DNA of 64,000 nucleotides from Microbacterium sp. KUDC0406 (GTDB lineage Bacteria; Actinomycetota; Actinomycetes; Actinomycetales; Microbacteriaceae). Numbering within the stretch: the stretch's first letter is position 1; every line of letters begins with the position of its first letter. The DNA lies in NCBI RefSeq assembly GCF_021582875.1, contig NZ_CP091138.1, positions 3,472,001 to 3,536,000 on the forward strand, in the 5' to 3' direction. Under the pieces are notes generated by a model. It saw only the letters and a list, made by a program, of their open reading frames with translations, did not search any database and had not been told where the DNA came from. Below are positions 54,117 through 63,875 of the stretch, piece after piece. The position numbers and the translations under genes were made by a program.

Positions 54117-55090
54117 ATGCCGCAGCAGGGACGCGTCTCGATGGCCATGGTCGCCGCCCGCGCGGGCGTCTCCGGCCAGACCGTCTCGCGCGTCGCCAAC
54201 GACAGCCCGAAGGTCGACGCCGAGACCAGGGCCCGCGTGGAGCAGGCCATGGCCGAGCTCGGATACCGACCCAACCGCGCCGCCCGCGCGCTGCGCACCG
54301 GCCGCACGCACACCCTGGGGCTGGTCGCGCAGACGCTCGCCACGGTCGGCAACTCGCGGATGCTGCAGGCGGTCGCCGAATCCGGCGGCATCCCGCGGCT
54401 ACGCCCTCACGGTCGTGACCCTCGGCCCCGGCGGCGACATCGGTGCGGCCTTCGACAGGCTGCACGACCAGGGCGTCGACGGCGCAGTCGTCCTGAACGA
54501 AGCCACTGCGCTCGCCCGCGATACGGCATCCGCGGGGCTCCGCCTGGTCGTCGTGGACTCCCCGCCCGACGACCGCTTCACGATCGTCGGCACCGACCAC
54601 GCCGTCGGTGCCCGCGCTGCGACCGAGCACCTGCTCGCCGCCGGGCACGGGGCCGTGCACCACCTCGCGGGTCCGGTCGGTTCGTATGCGGCTTCCGAGC
54701 GCGAGCGGGGCTGGCGCGAGGCACTCGCCGCGGCGGGCATCGAGGCGCCGCCGGTCGTGCGCGGAGACTGGACCGTCGGCATCCGGTCATGAGCAGACTG
54801 CACGGCTGACGGACGCGACCGCGATATTCGCCGCCAACGACCAGATGGCACTCGGCGTCCTCCGCGCCCTGGCCGAGGCCGGCCGCCGCGTCCCCGAGGA
54901 CGTCGCGGTGATCGGCTTCGACGACATCGCGGATGCCGCGGACTACAGCCCTCCGCTCAGCACGGTCCGCCAGGACTTCGACGCGCTCGGCGAGCAGGCT
55001 GTGCAGGCTCTCATCGCCGACATCGAAGGCGCCGCGGTGCCCGAACCCGGTCTTACGACGCCGGAGCTGATCCTGCGCACGAGCGCCTGA
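54117..55090 (+). pseudogene. LacI-family transcriptional regulator with two frameshifts
   Basis: Would be about 324 residues. The HTH SMAMVAARAGVSGQTVSRVA and hinge YRPNRAARALRTGRTHTLGL are intact in the first frame. The effector domain continues in a second frame from about 54385 (YALTVVTLGPGGDIGAAFDR, VGTDHAVGARAATEHLLAAG) and in a third from about 54785 (IFAANDQMALGVLRALAEAG, VAVIGFDDIADAADYSPPLS). Both breaks are +1 and both lie at GGCATCC words, so one extra G each would explain them. GAAGGAGG precedes the ATG. It is divergent from galT and probably its repressor; whether it is truly broken depends on re-sequencing. Confidence 0.82.
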
Positions 55091-55403
55091 CCCGGGACTC
55101 AGACAGCGAGGCCGCGACGTCGTCCGCGCAGCTGCGAGGAGGAGAATGCCGTGGCGCTGGGCCGCCCAGGGGCGTCTTCCTCCTTGCACTGCGGTGCCGT
55201 GGGCGGCGGGACGACACGATCCGGATGCAAGGAGGAAAGTGCCGATGCGGTTGGTCGCGCCGCGACGTTTTGCTCCTCGCACGGCACGGCACGGTAGGCA
55301 CGGCAGGCAGGGCACGGCACGGCACGGTTCGCACGGCACGGCACGGTAGGCACGGCACGGCACGGCACGGCAGGCACGGCACTCCCCGTCCGGGCGGAAC
55401 GGC
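55091..55403. repeat. intergenic region with inverted repeats and CGGCA microsatellite
   Basis: No gene in these 313 bases. TTCCTCCTTGCA (55177-55188) pairs exactly with TGCAAGGAGGAA (55226-55237), nested inside TGCGAGGAG / CTCCTCGCA (55133 and 55273). From about 55281 to 55385 runs a low-complexity array of CGGCA/GGCAC units. It lies between the convergent LacI and alcohol dehydrogenase genes. Confidence 0.7.
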
Positions 55404-56426
55404 TCAGAACTCGAGCAGCACCTTCGTCGCGCGGCGCTCGTCCATCGCGGGGTAGCCCTCGGCGGCATCGTCGAACGAGAGCGTCAGGTCGAAGACCGCG
55501 CCGGGGTCGATCCGGTCGCTCATGATCAGGTCGATGAGGTCGGGCAGGAAGCGGCGCACCGGCGCCGGACCGCCGTGCAGATGCACACCGGAGTAGAAGA
55601 GCTCGCTGCCGTCCAGCGTCACGCCGTGCGAGACGCCGACGACTCCGACGTGCCCACCGGCGCGCGTCGCACGAATCGCCTGCTCCATGGACTCCTGGGT
55701 GCCGACCGCCTCGATCGTGGAGTGCGCGCCGTAGCCGCCGGTCAGCTCCTTGATGCGCGCGACCCCGGCATCGCCGCGCTCCTCGACGATGTCGGTGGCG
55801 CCGAAGCTGCGGGCCAGGGCCTGCCGGTCGGCGTGACGCGACATCGCGATGATCCGTTCGGCGCCGAGTTCGCGCGCGGCGAGGATGCCGAGCAGCCCGA
55901 CCGCCCCGTCCCCGACGACGGCGACGACCTTGCCCGGTCCGGCCTCGGCGGCGACCGCTGCGAACCATCCGGTGCCCAGAACGTCGGATGCCGCCAGCAG
56001 GCTGCGCGTCTGGGCATCAGTCGGCGTGCCGTCGACGCGCACGAGCGTTCCGTCCGCCCACGGGATGCGGGCGTACTCGGCCTGCGTGCCGATCGACCCC
56101 ATGCCCACGACGTGGATGCAGCGCGACTGGTATCCGGCCCGGCAGATCTCGCAGACACCGTCGGAGGCCATGAAAGACCCGACGACGAAGTCGCCGACCC
56201 GGATGTCGCGGACGTCCGCGCCGATCTGCTCGACGATCCCGATGTACTCGTGTCCCATGCGGGTCGGCCGCTTCTGCTTCTCGATCCCGCGGTACGGCCA
56301 CAGGTCCGATCCGCAGATGCAGGATGCCGTGATGCGGATGACGGCATCCGTCGGTTCGACGAGTGACGGCTCGGGGACATCCTCGACACGGACATCGCCT
56401 GGGCCGTGCATGATCACTGCGCGCAT
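55404..56426 (-). CDS. zinc-dependent alcohol dehydrogenase
   Basis: A 340-residue MDR dehydrogenase: MRAVIMHGPGDVRVEDVPEP, catalytic zinc CICGSDLWPYRG and GHEYIGIVEQIG, structural-zinc region CEICRAGYQSRC (three of the usual four cysteines), Rossmann VVAVVGDGAVGLLGILAARE. Substrate is not evident; similar proteins act on alcohols or sorbitol-type polyols. GAAGGAG before the ATG sets the start. Divergent from the DUF2264 gene. Confidence 0.92.
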   Translation of the reverse strand: MRAVIMHGPGDVRVEDVPEPSLVEPTDAVIRITASCICGSDLWPYRGIEKQKRPTRMGHEYIGIVEQIGADVRDIRVGDFVVGSFMASDGVCEICRAGYQSRCIHVVGMGSIGTQAEYARIPWADGTLVRVDGTPTDAQTRSLLAASDVLGTGWFAAVAAEAGPGKVVAVVGDGAVGLLGILAARELGAERIIAMSRHADRQALARSFGATDIVEERGDAGVARIKELTGGYGAHSTIEAVGTQESMEQAIRATRAGGHVGVVGVSHGVTLDGSELFYSGVHLHGGPAPVRRFLPDLIDLIMSDRIDPGAVFDLTLSFDDAAEGYPAMDERRATKVLLEF

Positions 56427-56647
56427 CGCTGCTCCTTCAGGTCGGTCTCGTTCCAGTCCACCACCGATCGGATGCCGACGACAGGTGCGACGCTGGTCTG
56501 GACAACGGTTTCCGCCCCAAATTCCAAAACAAACACAATCGATCACGTTAGAACGCAAATCGCCTTGAATGGAACACATCCCGTTGCTAACCTCCTGATC
56601 TAGACGCCCCGTTCAGCCGGGCCGTTACGACGTTCGAAGGAGATCCC

Positions 56648-58586
56648 GTGACCAGTCCGACATCGCCGTCGAGCAGCGCTCTGCGCAGCGGATCCCGCGA
56701 TGCGCTGATCGCCTTCGCCGACCGGCTGCTGGACGGTGCCGCAGCCTGGGCGTCGCCGAACTTCGCCCGCATCACCCCGCCCGGAGACGCCGGCGGATAC
56801 GGCACCGCCGTCGACGGGCTCGAGGGGTTCGCACGCACCTTCCTGCTCGCGGGATTCCGGATCGCCGGCGCACGCGGTGAAGGCGTCGACCATCTCATCC
56901 GTGACTACTCCCGGGGCATCGTGGCCGGCGTCGACCCCGAGGCCGAGGACCGCTGGGTGCGTCTCGACGAGCACCCGCAGGCCAAGGTCGAAGCGGCATC
57001 CATCGCCGTGATCCTCGATCTGACCCGTCCCTGGATCTGGGACGGCCTCGACGCCGTGACGCAGCGTCGCGTCATCGACTACCTCGCCCCGGCCGTCGGC
57101 GACGAGACCTATCCGCGCAACAACTGGCTGTGGTTCCGCATCGTCGTGCAGACCTTCCTGCGCTCGGTCGGCGGTCCGTGGAGCGCCGATGACATCGCCG
57201 CCGACCTCGCCCTGCACGAGTCGTTCGTGCGATCGGACGGCTGGCTGTCGGACGGCGACGACCGCGGATACGACCACTACGTCGGGTGGGCACTGCATCT
57301 GTATCCCGTGCTGTGGTCGCGGATGCAGGGGGCCGACGAGCTCGGCGCGACCGAGCGCATCGGCGGCGACGTCGCCGCGCTCGACCGCTATCTGCAGGAC
57401 GCCGTGCACCTGGTCGGCGGGGGCGGCGCACCGCTCTTCGAGGGCCGCAGCCTGATCTACCGCTTCGCCGCCGCCGCGCCGTTCTGGGCCGGCGTGATCG
57501 CGGGTGTGCCGTCCACCCGCGCCGGAACGCTGCGCGACACCGCGATGGCCATCGCCGCGCACTTCGAGGAGCACGGCAGCCCCGACGACGACGACCTGCT
57601 GACGATGGGCTGGTTCGGTCCCTGGCGCCGCCTGGCCCAGAACTACTCGGGGCCATCATCGCCGTACTGGGCGTCGAAGGGCCTCCTCGGCGTGGCGCTG
57701 CCCGCCGACCACCCGGTGTGGTCCGAGTCCGCCCGGCCGCTCCCGGCGACCGTCGCCGACGACCTGCGGGTCGTCGACGCCGCGGGCTGGATCGTCTCCG
57801 GAACAGCGGACGACGGGATCGTGCGCGTGATCAACCACGGCACCGACCACGCATCGCCCGGATCGGTGGTGGGCGACTCCCCGCTGTACGCCAGGCTCGG
57901 GTACTCCACCGTCACCGCGCCGCTGCACGACGGTCGTGCGTGGTCAGAGCCGCTCGAGCAGTCCGTCGTGCTGGTCGACGCCACCGGCCGCGGCACTCAT
58001 CGCGCCGGGATGGAGCTGCTCGCCGCTCGGACCGACGGCGAGACCGCGCTCGCCGGATCCGTCGCCCGCGCGCACTGGATCGCCCCGGACGCCGTCCAGG
58101 TGCGGCACGGATCGGGCATCACGGGTGAGGTCGTCGTCGCCGGCGGACTCACCACCTGGTCGATCGTCCGCGGCGCCTGGGAGATCCGCATCGCGACCGT
58201 GCATGATCTCGAGTCCGGCGCCGATGCCCTCGAGCTGCGCGTCGGCGGATGGGCCGTCGCGGCCGACGTCGTCGACGGGTCCACCGCGGATGCCCGATCC
58301 TGGGCGTCCGCCGACGGTGTCGCGAGCACGCTCGTCGCGCTCTCGGCCGACGGCGTCCCCGACCTCGTGCGGCGCGACGGCGCGAGCCCGCTCGGCGCGC
58401 AGGCGCTGGTCCCGGTCCTGCGCTTCCCCGTCCGCGTCGGAGAACCCGTCATCACCGCGGTCCACCTCGCGGCCTCGGTCGCGGCATCCGCTCCGGACGT
58501 CGTGCTCGACGCGGATCATGCGACCGTCACGTGGCCCGACGGCGCGCGCAGCGCGCACTCCCTCACCGCCGGCATCCGCCGGCTGA
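56648..58586 (+). CDS. DUF2264-family protein, probable frameshift before stop
   Basis: About 645 residues with an alpha-helical N-terminal domain (AVDGLEGFARTFLLAGFRIA, YPRNNWLWFRIVVQTFLRSV, DRGYDHYVGWALHLYPVLWS, YWASKGLLGVALPADHPVW) and a beta-rich C-terminal half, as in DUF2264 proteins found in polysaccharide loci; role not established, perhaps a cytoplasmic glycoside hydrolase or lyase. No signal peptide. AAGGAG lies before the GTG. As given, the frame has no stop and runs into the next two genes. A one-base indel at the GGCATCC word near 58573 would place a TGA at 58584-58586, giving a normal end. Confidence 0.75.
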
Positions 58587-58672
58587 CACCGGCGCCACGC
58601 CGACATCCCGAACCTCGACCCGAACACCGAACACCTCGCGGAACATCCGCCATCGCAAAGGAGCACCACAGC

Positions 58673-59946
58673 ATGAACCGCAAGATCCTCGCCACCGGCA
58701 GCATCGCCGCTGCCGCGGCACTCGCCCTCAGCGGCTGCAGCGGGACGTCGGACACCCCCGACGAGCCGTCCGGCCCGGTCACCCTGAATCTGTCGGCATG
58801 GAGCATCGACACGACGCCCGAGTTCCAGGCACTCGCCGACGCGTTCCACGAGAAGAACCCCGACATCACGATCAAGCTCAAGGAGTACGACGCGGCCGAG
58901 TACAACACGCTGGTCACCGCCGACCTCGCTGCCGGCTCCGGCCCCGACATCATCACGCAGAAGGAGGTCAAGTTCCTGACCACCTTCCAGGAGGGCGGGC
59001 AGCTGCTCGACGTCTCCGACGTGAAGCTGCCCGACGGCATCGGCGGCGCCGACTCGTACAAGGTCGACGGCACGGCCTACGCGGTGCCCTACCGCCAGGA
59101 CTCGTGGGTGCTGTACTACAACAAGGCGCTGTTCGACGCCGCCGGCGTCGACTACCCCGACGGCAGCTGGACCTGGGACGACTATGCCGACGCCGCGGTC
59201 AAGCTGACCAAGGGCGATGCCAAGGGCACCTACATGCATCGCTGGCAGTCGGTCGTACAGGGCTTCGCCAACGCGCAGGACGACGTCAGCGCCCTCGACG
59301 GCGACTACGAGCACATGAAGCCGTACTACGAGAGCGCGCTGAAGCTGCAGGACGACGGGGCCCAGGTCGACTTCAACACCTCCAGCGCCAACCAGCTCAC
59401 CTACCAGGGCGAGTTCGGCAAGCAGAAGGCCGCCATGATGCCGATGGGCACCTGGTTCACCGCGACGCTGATCGCCCAGCAGGCCTCCGGTGAGGCGGAC
59501 GACTTCGAGTGGGGCATCGCCCCCGCGCCGCAGAAGGATGCCTCGACCGCCGGCACCGACAACACCCCGGTGACCTTCGGAGACCCGACCGGCTTCGGCG
59601 TCAACGCCGCGCTCGACGGTGACGAGGCGGCCGCCGCGAAGAAGTTCCTCGGATTCGCCGCCAGCGCGGATGCCGCGAAGGTGCTGGCCGCCATCGGCAT
59701 CACGCCGGCGCTGATCGACGACTCCATCATCGACACCTACTTCGGTGTCGAAGGCGCCCGACCGACGATCTCTCGAAGTTCGCCTGGTCGACGCACAAGG
59801 TCCTCGCCGAGAACCCGACCTCTCCCAAGACCGCCGCGATCCAGGGCATCCTGGGCGACATGCACACCGCGATCATGTCCGGCTCGACCGACGTGGACAA
59901 GGCCATCGAGGAGGCGCAGGACCGCGTCGCCAACGAGGTCGGCTGA
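58673..59946 (+). CDS. sugar ABC importer substrate-binding lipoprotein (system 2), apparent frameshift
   Basis: About 424 residues. Lipoprotein signal MNRKILATGSIAAAAALALS followed by GCSG lipobox. Mature part: VTLNLSAWSIDTTPEFQALA, SGPDIITQKEVKFLTTFQEG, YAVPYRQDSWVLYYNKALFD. The frame breaks near 59758, where a missing base separates YFGVEGA from TDDLSKFAWSTHKVLAENPT and the end IEEAQDRVANEVG. AAAGGAG precedes the ATG. First gene of the second importer. Confidence 0.85.
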
Positions 59947-60022
59947 CCGCGGCATCCGACTCGGGGCCGGTCCGTCCGGGCCGGCCCCGCACCACGGCCC
60001 CGCACTACCCGAAAGAGTCATC

Positions 60023-60949
60023 ATGACCGCCACAGTCACGCCGGATGCCGGCCAGGCCGCGGGTCCGAGGCGCCGCTCGGCTCTGCGCCGCCGCAACACC
60101 CTGATCGGCTGGACGTTCATCCTGCCGAACTTCGCCGGTTTCGCGGCATTCACCCTGATCCCGGTGATCGTGCTGTTCTACATGGCGTTCACGAGCTGGA
60201 ACATCTTCGGCAAGGCCGACTGGGTGGGCTTCGCGAACTTCCAGCGGCTGTTCGGCGACGGCAGCTTCCGGATCGCGTTCTGGAACACCATCTACTACTC
60301 GGCGATGCACATCCCGCTCACCATCGTCGTCTCGCTGGGTCTTGCCCTGTTGCTGAACAACAAGCTCCGCGGGGTGGCCTTCTTCCGCACTGCGGCGTTC
60401 TTCCCCTACATCACCTCCATCGTCGCGATCGCGGTGGTGTGGAACCTGCTCTTCAGCCCCGACTACGGTCCGATCAACGCCGTCCTGCGCGCGATCGGCG
60501 TCGACAACCCGCCCGGGTGGCTCACCTCGAAGGAGTGGGCGATGCCCGCCGTCGTGATCGTCAGCACCTGGCGGGACATGGGCTACTACATGATCCTGTT
60601 CCTGGCGGGCCTGCAGACCGTGCCGCGCGAGCTGCACGAGGCCGCCAGGATGGACGGCGCGAACACCTGGCAGCGCTTCACCAACGTGACCCTGCCGAGC
60701 CTGCGTCCCACGATGTTCTTCGTCACCGTCATGCTGACCATCAACTCGCTGAAGATCTTCGACCTGATCCTGGTCATGACCAACGGAGGCCCTGGCCAGG
60801 CGACTCTGGTGCTCTCGCAGTTCATCTACCGCAAGGGCTTCGGTGAGAACCAGTTCGGATACGCCTCTGCGGCGGCGGTCGTGCTGTTCTTCATCTGCAT
60901 CCTGGTCACGATCGTGCAGTTCCTCTGGAACAAGAGGAGGAGCGCCTGA
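60023..60949 (+). CDS. sugar ABC importer permease 1 (system 2)
   Basis: A 308-residue MalF-type permease, six helices after a basic N-terminus (GWTFILPNFAGFAAFTLIPV). EAA loop: ELHEAARMDGANTWQRFTNV. GAAAGAG upstream of the ATG. It overlaps the next permease start by one base (TGATG). Confidence 0.92.
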   Translation: MTATVTPDAGQAAGPRRRSALRRRNTLIGWTFILPNFAGFAAFTLIPVIVLFYMAFTSWNIFGKADWVGFANFQRLFGDGSFRIAFWNTIYYSAMHIPLTIVVSLGLALLLNNKLRGVAFFRTAAFFPYITSIVAIAVVWNLLFSPDYGPINAVLRAIGVDNPPGWLTSKEWAMPAVVIVSTWRDMGYYMILFLAGLQTVPRELHEAARMDGANTWQRFTNVTLPSLRPTMFFVTVMLTINSLKIFDLILVMTNGGPGQATLVLSQFIYRKGFGENQFGYASAAAVVLFFICILVTIVQFLWNKRRSA

Positions 60950-61869
60950 TGACCGAGACCCAGCTCATGGTGACCGGGCAGCGCCGGCTGCGCCGGCTGT
61001 CCGACCCCGCGCCCGTCCCGTCCCGCCGCGCCGGGGAGCCGACCACCCGCCGCCGGATCGGCCGGCTCTTCGGATACGTCGCCCTCATCGTGTTCGCGAT
61101 CGGCCTGCTGATGCCGTTCGCGTGGATGGTGCTCAGCTCGCTGAAGAACGCCAACGAGGTCTTCTCCGTGCCGGTGGTGTGGTGGCCCGAGACCTTCGTC
61201 TGGCAGAACTACGTCGACATCTGGTCGAAGTCCGACATGCTCACCTGGATCCGCAACACCCTGCTGCTGTCGGTCGTGGTGACCTTCCTGCAGGTGCTCA
61301 CCGGATCGTTCGCCGCCTACGGCTTCGCCCGGATGCGCTTCCGCGGTCGCGACATCCTGTTCCTCGCCTACATCGGCACCATCGCGGTGCCGTGGCAGTC
61401 GTACATGATCCCGCAGTTCATCCTGCTGTCGAACCTGAAGGTGTCGAACACGCTGTGGGCGATCATCCTGATCCAGGCGTTCGGAGCGTTCGGGGTGTTC
61501 CTGATGAAGCAGTACTACGAGACGATCCCGGAGGAGCTCAGCGAGGCGGCCCGCCTGGACGGGCTCAGCGAGTACGGCATCTGGCGGCGCATCATGATCC
61601 CCCTGTCGGTGCCCGCGATCGCGAGCCTGACCCTGCTGACGTTCGTGAACACCTGGAACGACTACCTCGGTCCGCTCATCTACCTGCGCGACCCGAACCT
61701 GTGGACGATCCAGCTCGGTCTGAAGAGCTTCGTCTCGAACCTCTTCGACACCAACTACGCCCTGCTCTTCGCCGGACTGACGATCTCGGTCATCCCGATC
61801 GCGATCATCTTCCTGCTCGGCCAGAAGTACTTCGTCGAGGGCATTGCGACCAGCGGCATGAAGGGATGA
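60949..61869 (+). CDS. sugar ABC importer permease 2 (system 2)
   Basis: A 306-residue MalG-type permease with six helices. EAA loop: ELSEAARLDGLSEYGIWRRI; it ends LGQKYFVEGIATSGMKG, the usual C-terminus of this family. No ATPase follows, so a shared ATPase encoded elsewhere is likely. Confidence 0.92.
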   Translation: MTETQLMVTGQRRLRRLSDPAPVPSRRAGEPTTRRRIGRLFGYVALIVFAIGLLMPFAWMVLSSLKNANEVFSVPVVWWPETFVWQNYVDIWSKSDMLTWIRNTLLLSVVVTFLQVLTGSFAAYGFARMRFRGRDILFLAYIGTIAVPWQSYMIPQFILLSNLKVSNTLWAIILIQAFGAFGVFLMKQYYETIPEELSEAARLDGLSEYGIWRRIMIPLSVPAIASLTLLTFVNTWNDYLGPLIYLRDPNLWTIQLGLKSFVSNLFDTNYALLFAGLTISVIPIAIIFLLGQKYFVEGIATSGMKG

Positions 61870-61873
61870 CGGC

Positions 61874-62557
61874 ATGAGGAGGGTCGCGCACGACACCTGG
61901 GCGTCCATCCTCGGGGTGCTCTACCTCGGGCTGATGGTCAACCTGCTCGTGCTCATCGCCGCCCTGCCGCTGGTCGTGCTGCTGATGACCACCGACCCGG
62001 TGCACTCCTGGCCGCTGATGGCCGCGGCTGCGCCGCTGGCGGCCCCGGCGCTGACCGCCGCGTTCGGTGCGTTCCGCGCGCACGACGAGGGCGAGACGCA
62101 CGTGGTCCGCGCGTTCTGGCGGGCCTGGCGGGCCACCGTGCGGCCGGCGCTGCTGATCGGTGCGATCGTGGTCGCCGTGGCGGTCGTGCTGCTGGTCGAC
62201 GTGCGGATGCTGGCGGACACGGATGCCGCCGTGGTGGTCGTGCCGCTGCTCCTGCTGCTCGTCGCGCTCGCGGCGATCAGCGGGCTGCTCGGTCTCGCCG
62301 CGGTCGCCGAGGTGCCGGATGCCCGGCTGCGCGACGTGCTGCGCGCGTCGGTGGTCCTGGGGGTGCGGCGCTGGTACCTCCAGCTGCTGTCGTTCGCCGT
62401 GCTGGGCGTGCAGTTCGGCGTGTTCACCACCATGCCGGCCATCGCGATCGGCATCACTGCGGCGCCGGCGCTGTACGTCGTGTGGGCCAACAGTCGGCAC
62501 TGCCTGCGTCCGGTGCTCGATCTCGACGAGGAGCCGGCGACCGTCCCTGCTCGTTGA
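61874..62557 (+). CDS. DUF624-family membrane protein
   Basis: A 227-residue protein with five or six hydrophobic helices (LGVLYLGLMVNLLVLIAALP; ALLIGAIVVAVAVVLLVDVR; AVVVVPLLLLLVALAAISGL). DUF624 (YesL-type) proteins commonly accompany oligosaccharide ABC importers. It starts four bases after the permease stop. The last codons and stop (GCTCGTTGA) resemble the GGTCGTTGAG repeat, which follows directly. Confidence 0.8.
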   Translation: MRRVAHDTWASILGVLYLGLMVNLLVLIAALPLVVLLMTTDPVHSWPLMAAAAPLAAPALTAAFGAFRAHDEGETHVVRAFWRAWRATVRPALLIGAIVVAVAVVLLVDVRMLADTDAAVVVVPLLLLLVALAAISGLLGLAAVAEVPDARLRDVLRASVVLGVRRWYLQLLSFAVLGVQFGVFTTMPAIAIGITAAPALYVVWANSRHCLRPVLDLDEEPATVPAR

Positions 62558-62700
62558 GCGTGGGAGCCTGCGACCGAGACGGAACGCCCTCCCTGCCGGG
62601 TCGTTGAGCCCGCCGGGTCGTTGAGCGGAGCGACGAAGGAGCGAAGACGAAACGCAGAAGACGAAACGCCTCAAGGTCGGCAGGGGCGTTTCGTCTCGCT
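62549..62700. repeat. GGTCGTTGAG repeat cluster 4
   Basis: Contains GGTCGTTGAGC twice (about 62599 and 62617), GACGAAACGC twice and an inverted GCGTTTCGTCTCGCTTCG near 62686. It lies between the convergent DUF624 and hydroxyacid dehydrogenase genes and provides the DUF624 stop. Confidence 0.65.
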
Positions 62701-62720
62701 TCGTCGGCGCCCCGAAGGGC

Positions 62721-63737
62721 TCAGGCGCTGCGGACCAGGTCGACGGCGCGCACCGGATCGCGCGGCGGCTCACCGGTGACGTACGCCTGCAGCTCATCGA
62801 GGGCCGCGTCGGTGAGCCGGCGGGTCTCGGTGCCGAGCGAGCCGGCCAGATGCGGCGTGATCGCCACGTTCGGCAGACCGCGCAGCCCGGATTCGGCAGG
62901 GAGCGGTTCGGGGTCGGTCACGTCGAGGATCGCGTCCAGACGCCCCGTGCGGCACTCGGCGAGGAGGGCGTCATGGTCGAGGATCGCCCCGCGGGCGGTG
63001 TTGATGACGGTGGCGCCGTCCGGCAGCTTCGCGAGCTGCTCCGCGGCGATCATGCGGAAGGTCGAGGGCAGGTCCGGTGCGTGCAGCGAGAGCACGTCCG
63101 CCTGCGGCAGCAGCTCGTCGAGCGGTACGAGCCGGGCGCCGGCTGCCGCGACGGCCTCGGCATCGGCGAACGGGTCGGCGACGAGCACGCGGACCCCCTC
63201 GAGCGAGCGGAGCAGATCGACGACCCGGCGGCCGATGCGCGAGTAGCCCACGACGCCGACGGTGCGGTCGAGGTTGCCGATCGATCGCCGCTGCAGCTGG
63301 CCGCCCCAGCCGGTGCCGTCCGGATCGGGTGCGCACAGGCCGGGCAGCACGCGCTTGCCCGCGAAGATCACGGCCGCGAGTGTGAATTCCGCGACGGGCA
63401 CGGCGTTCGCCTCGGCTGCGGTGGTGATGAGGATGCCGCGATCCCAGAACTCCTCCGAGACGTGGTGGCGCACGCTGCCGGCGGCGTGGAACACGGCGCG
63501 CAGGCGGGGCAGACGCTGCAGCAGCGCGGCGTCGAAGCGCGGCGCGCCCCACGACGTGATGAGCACCTCGGCGTCGTCGAGCTCGGCGCTCAGCGCGGGG
63601 TCGGAGAGGTCAGCGATGTGCATCGGCGACCGAACGTCCGCCAGGGCGGCGAAGCGCTCGCGCCGGCTGTCGTCGAACAGCAGCTCGAAGGCCTCGTTGC
63701 TCATGACCGCGTGTGCCCGGGGCCGAGTTGTGGCCAT
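62721..63737 (-). CDS. D-2-hydroxyacid dehydrogenase (NAD-binding)
   Basis: A 338-residue dehydrogenase: NAD motif VGVVGYSRIGRRVVDLL (the second Gly of GxGxxG is Ser), catalytic Arg in VINTARGAILDHDALL, Glu in LDVTDPEPLP, and His in VAITPHLAGS. GGAGAG lies before the ATG. An upstream GTG frame would add 65 unlikely residues. It may act on a keto-acid from uronic-acid breakdown; the substrate is not determined. Confidence 0.9.
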   Translation of the reverse strand: MATTRPRAHAVMSNEAFELLFDDSRRERFAALADVRSPMHIADLSDPALSAELDDAEVLITSWGAPRFDAALLQRLPRLRAVFHAAGSVRHHVSEEFWDRGILITTAAEANAVPVAEFTLAAVIFAGKRVLPGLCAPDPDGTGWGGQLQRRSIGNLDRTVGVVGYSRIGRRVVDLLRSLEGVRVLVADPFADAEAVAAAGARLVPLDELLPQADVLSLHAPDLPSTFRMIAAEQLAKLPDGATVINTARGAILDHDALLAECRTGRLDAILDVTDPEPLPAESGLRGLPNVAITPHLAGSLGTETRRLTDAALDELQAYVTGEPPRDPVRAVDLVRSA

Positions 63738-63806
63738 GTGTTTCTCTCCATCGAGTGGCGTAGGAAGCCGCTTGCGTAGTGCGGTCATCTCAGTGAAGAC
63801 TGAATC

Positions 63807-63866
63807 TCGAACATTTGCAACCAGTTCGAACGCGTTAGTGCCCAATCGAACATTCCTGAACATTCC
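63807..63866. promoter_or_regulatory. repeated half-sites in the divergent promoter region
   Basis: TCGAACATT at 63807 and 63846 plus TGAACATTCC at 63857 and GTTCGAAC (63824-63831) lie in an AT-rich gap between the dehydrogenase and the partial gene at the right edge; a likely regulator binding region. Confidence 0.4.
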
Positions 63867-63875
63867 GGGAGACGC

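Noticed and set aside
55146..55455. Short ORFs with RHGTVGTAG-type repeats
   Set aside because: They are translations of the CGGCA microsatellite and show no gene-like composition.
56648..60949. A 1433-residue multidomain protein
   Set aside because: It joins a DUF2264 protein, a lipoprotein with its own signal and lipobox, and a permease; each has its own ribosome-binding site, and the frame is explained by two indels.
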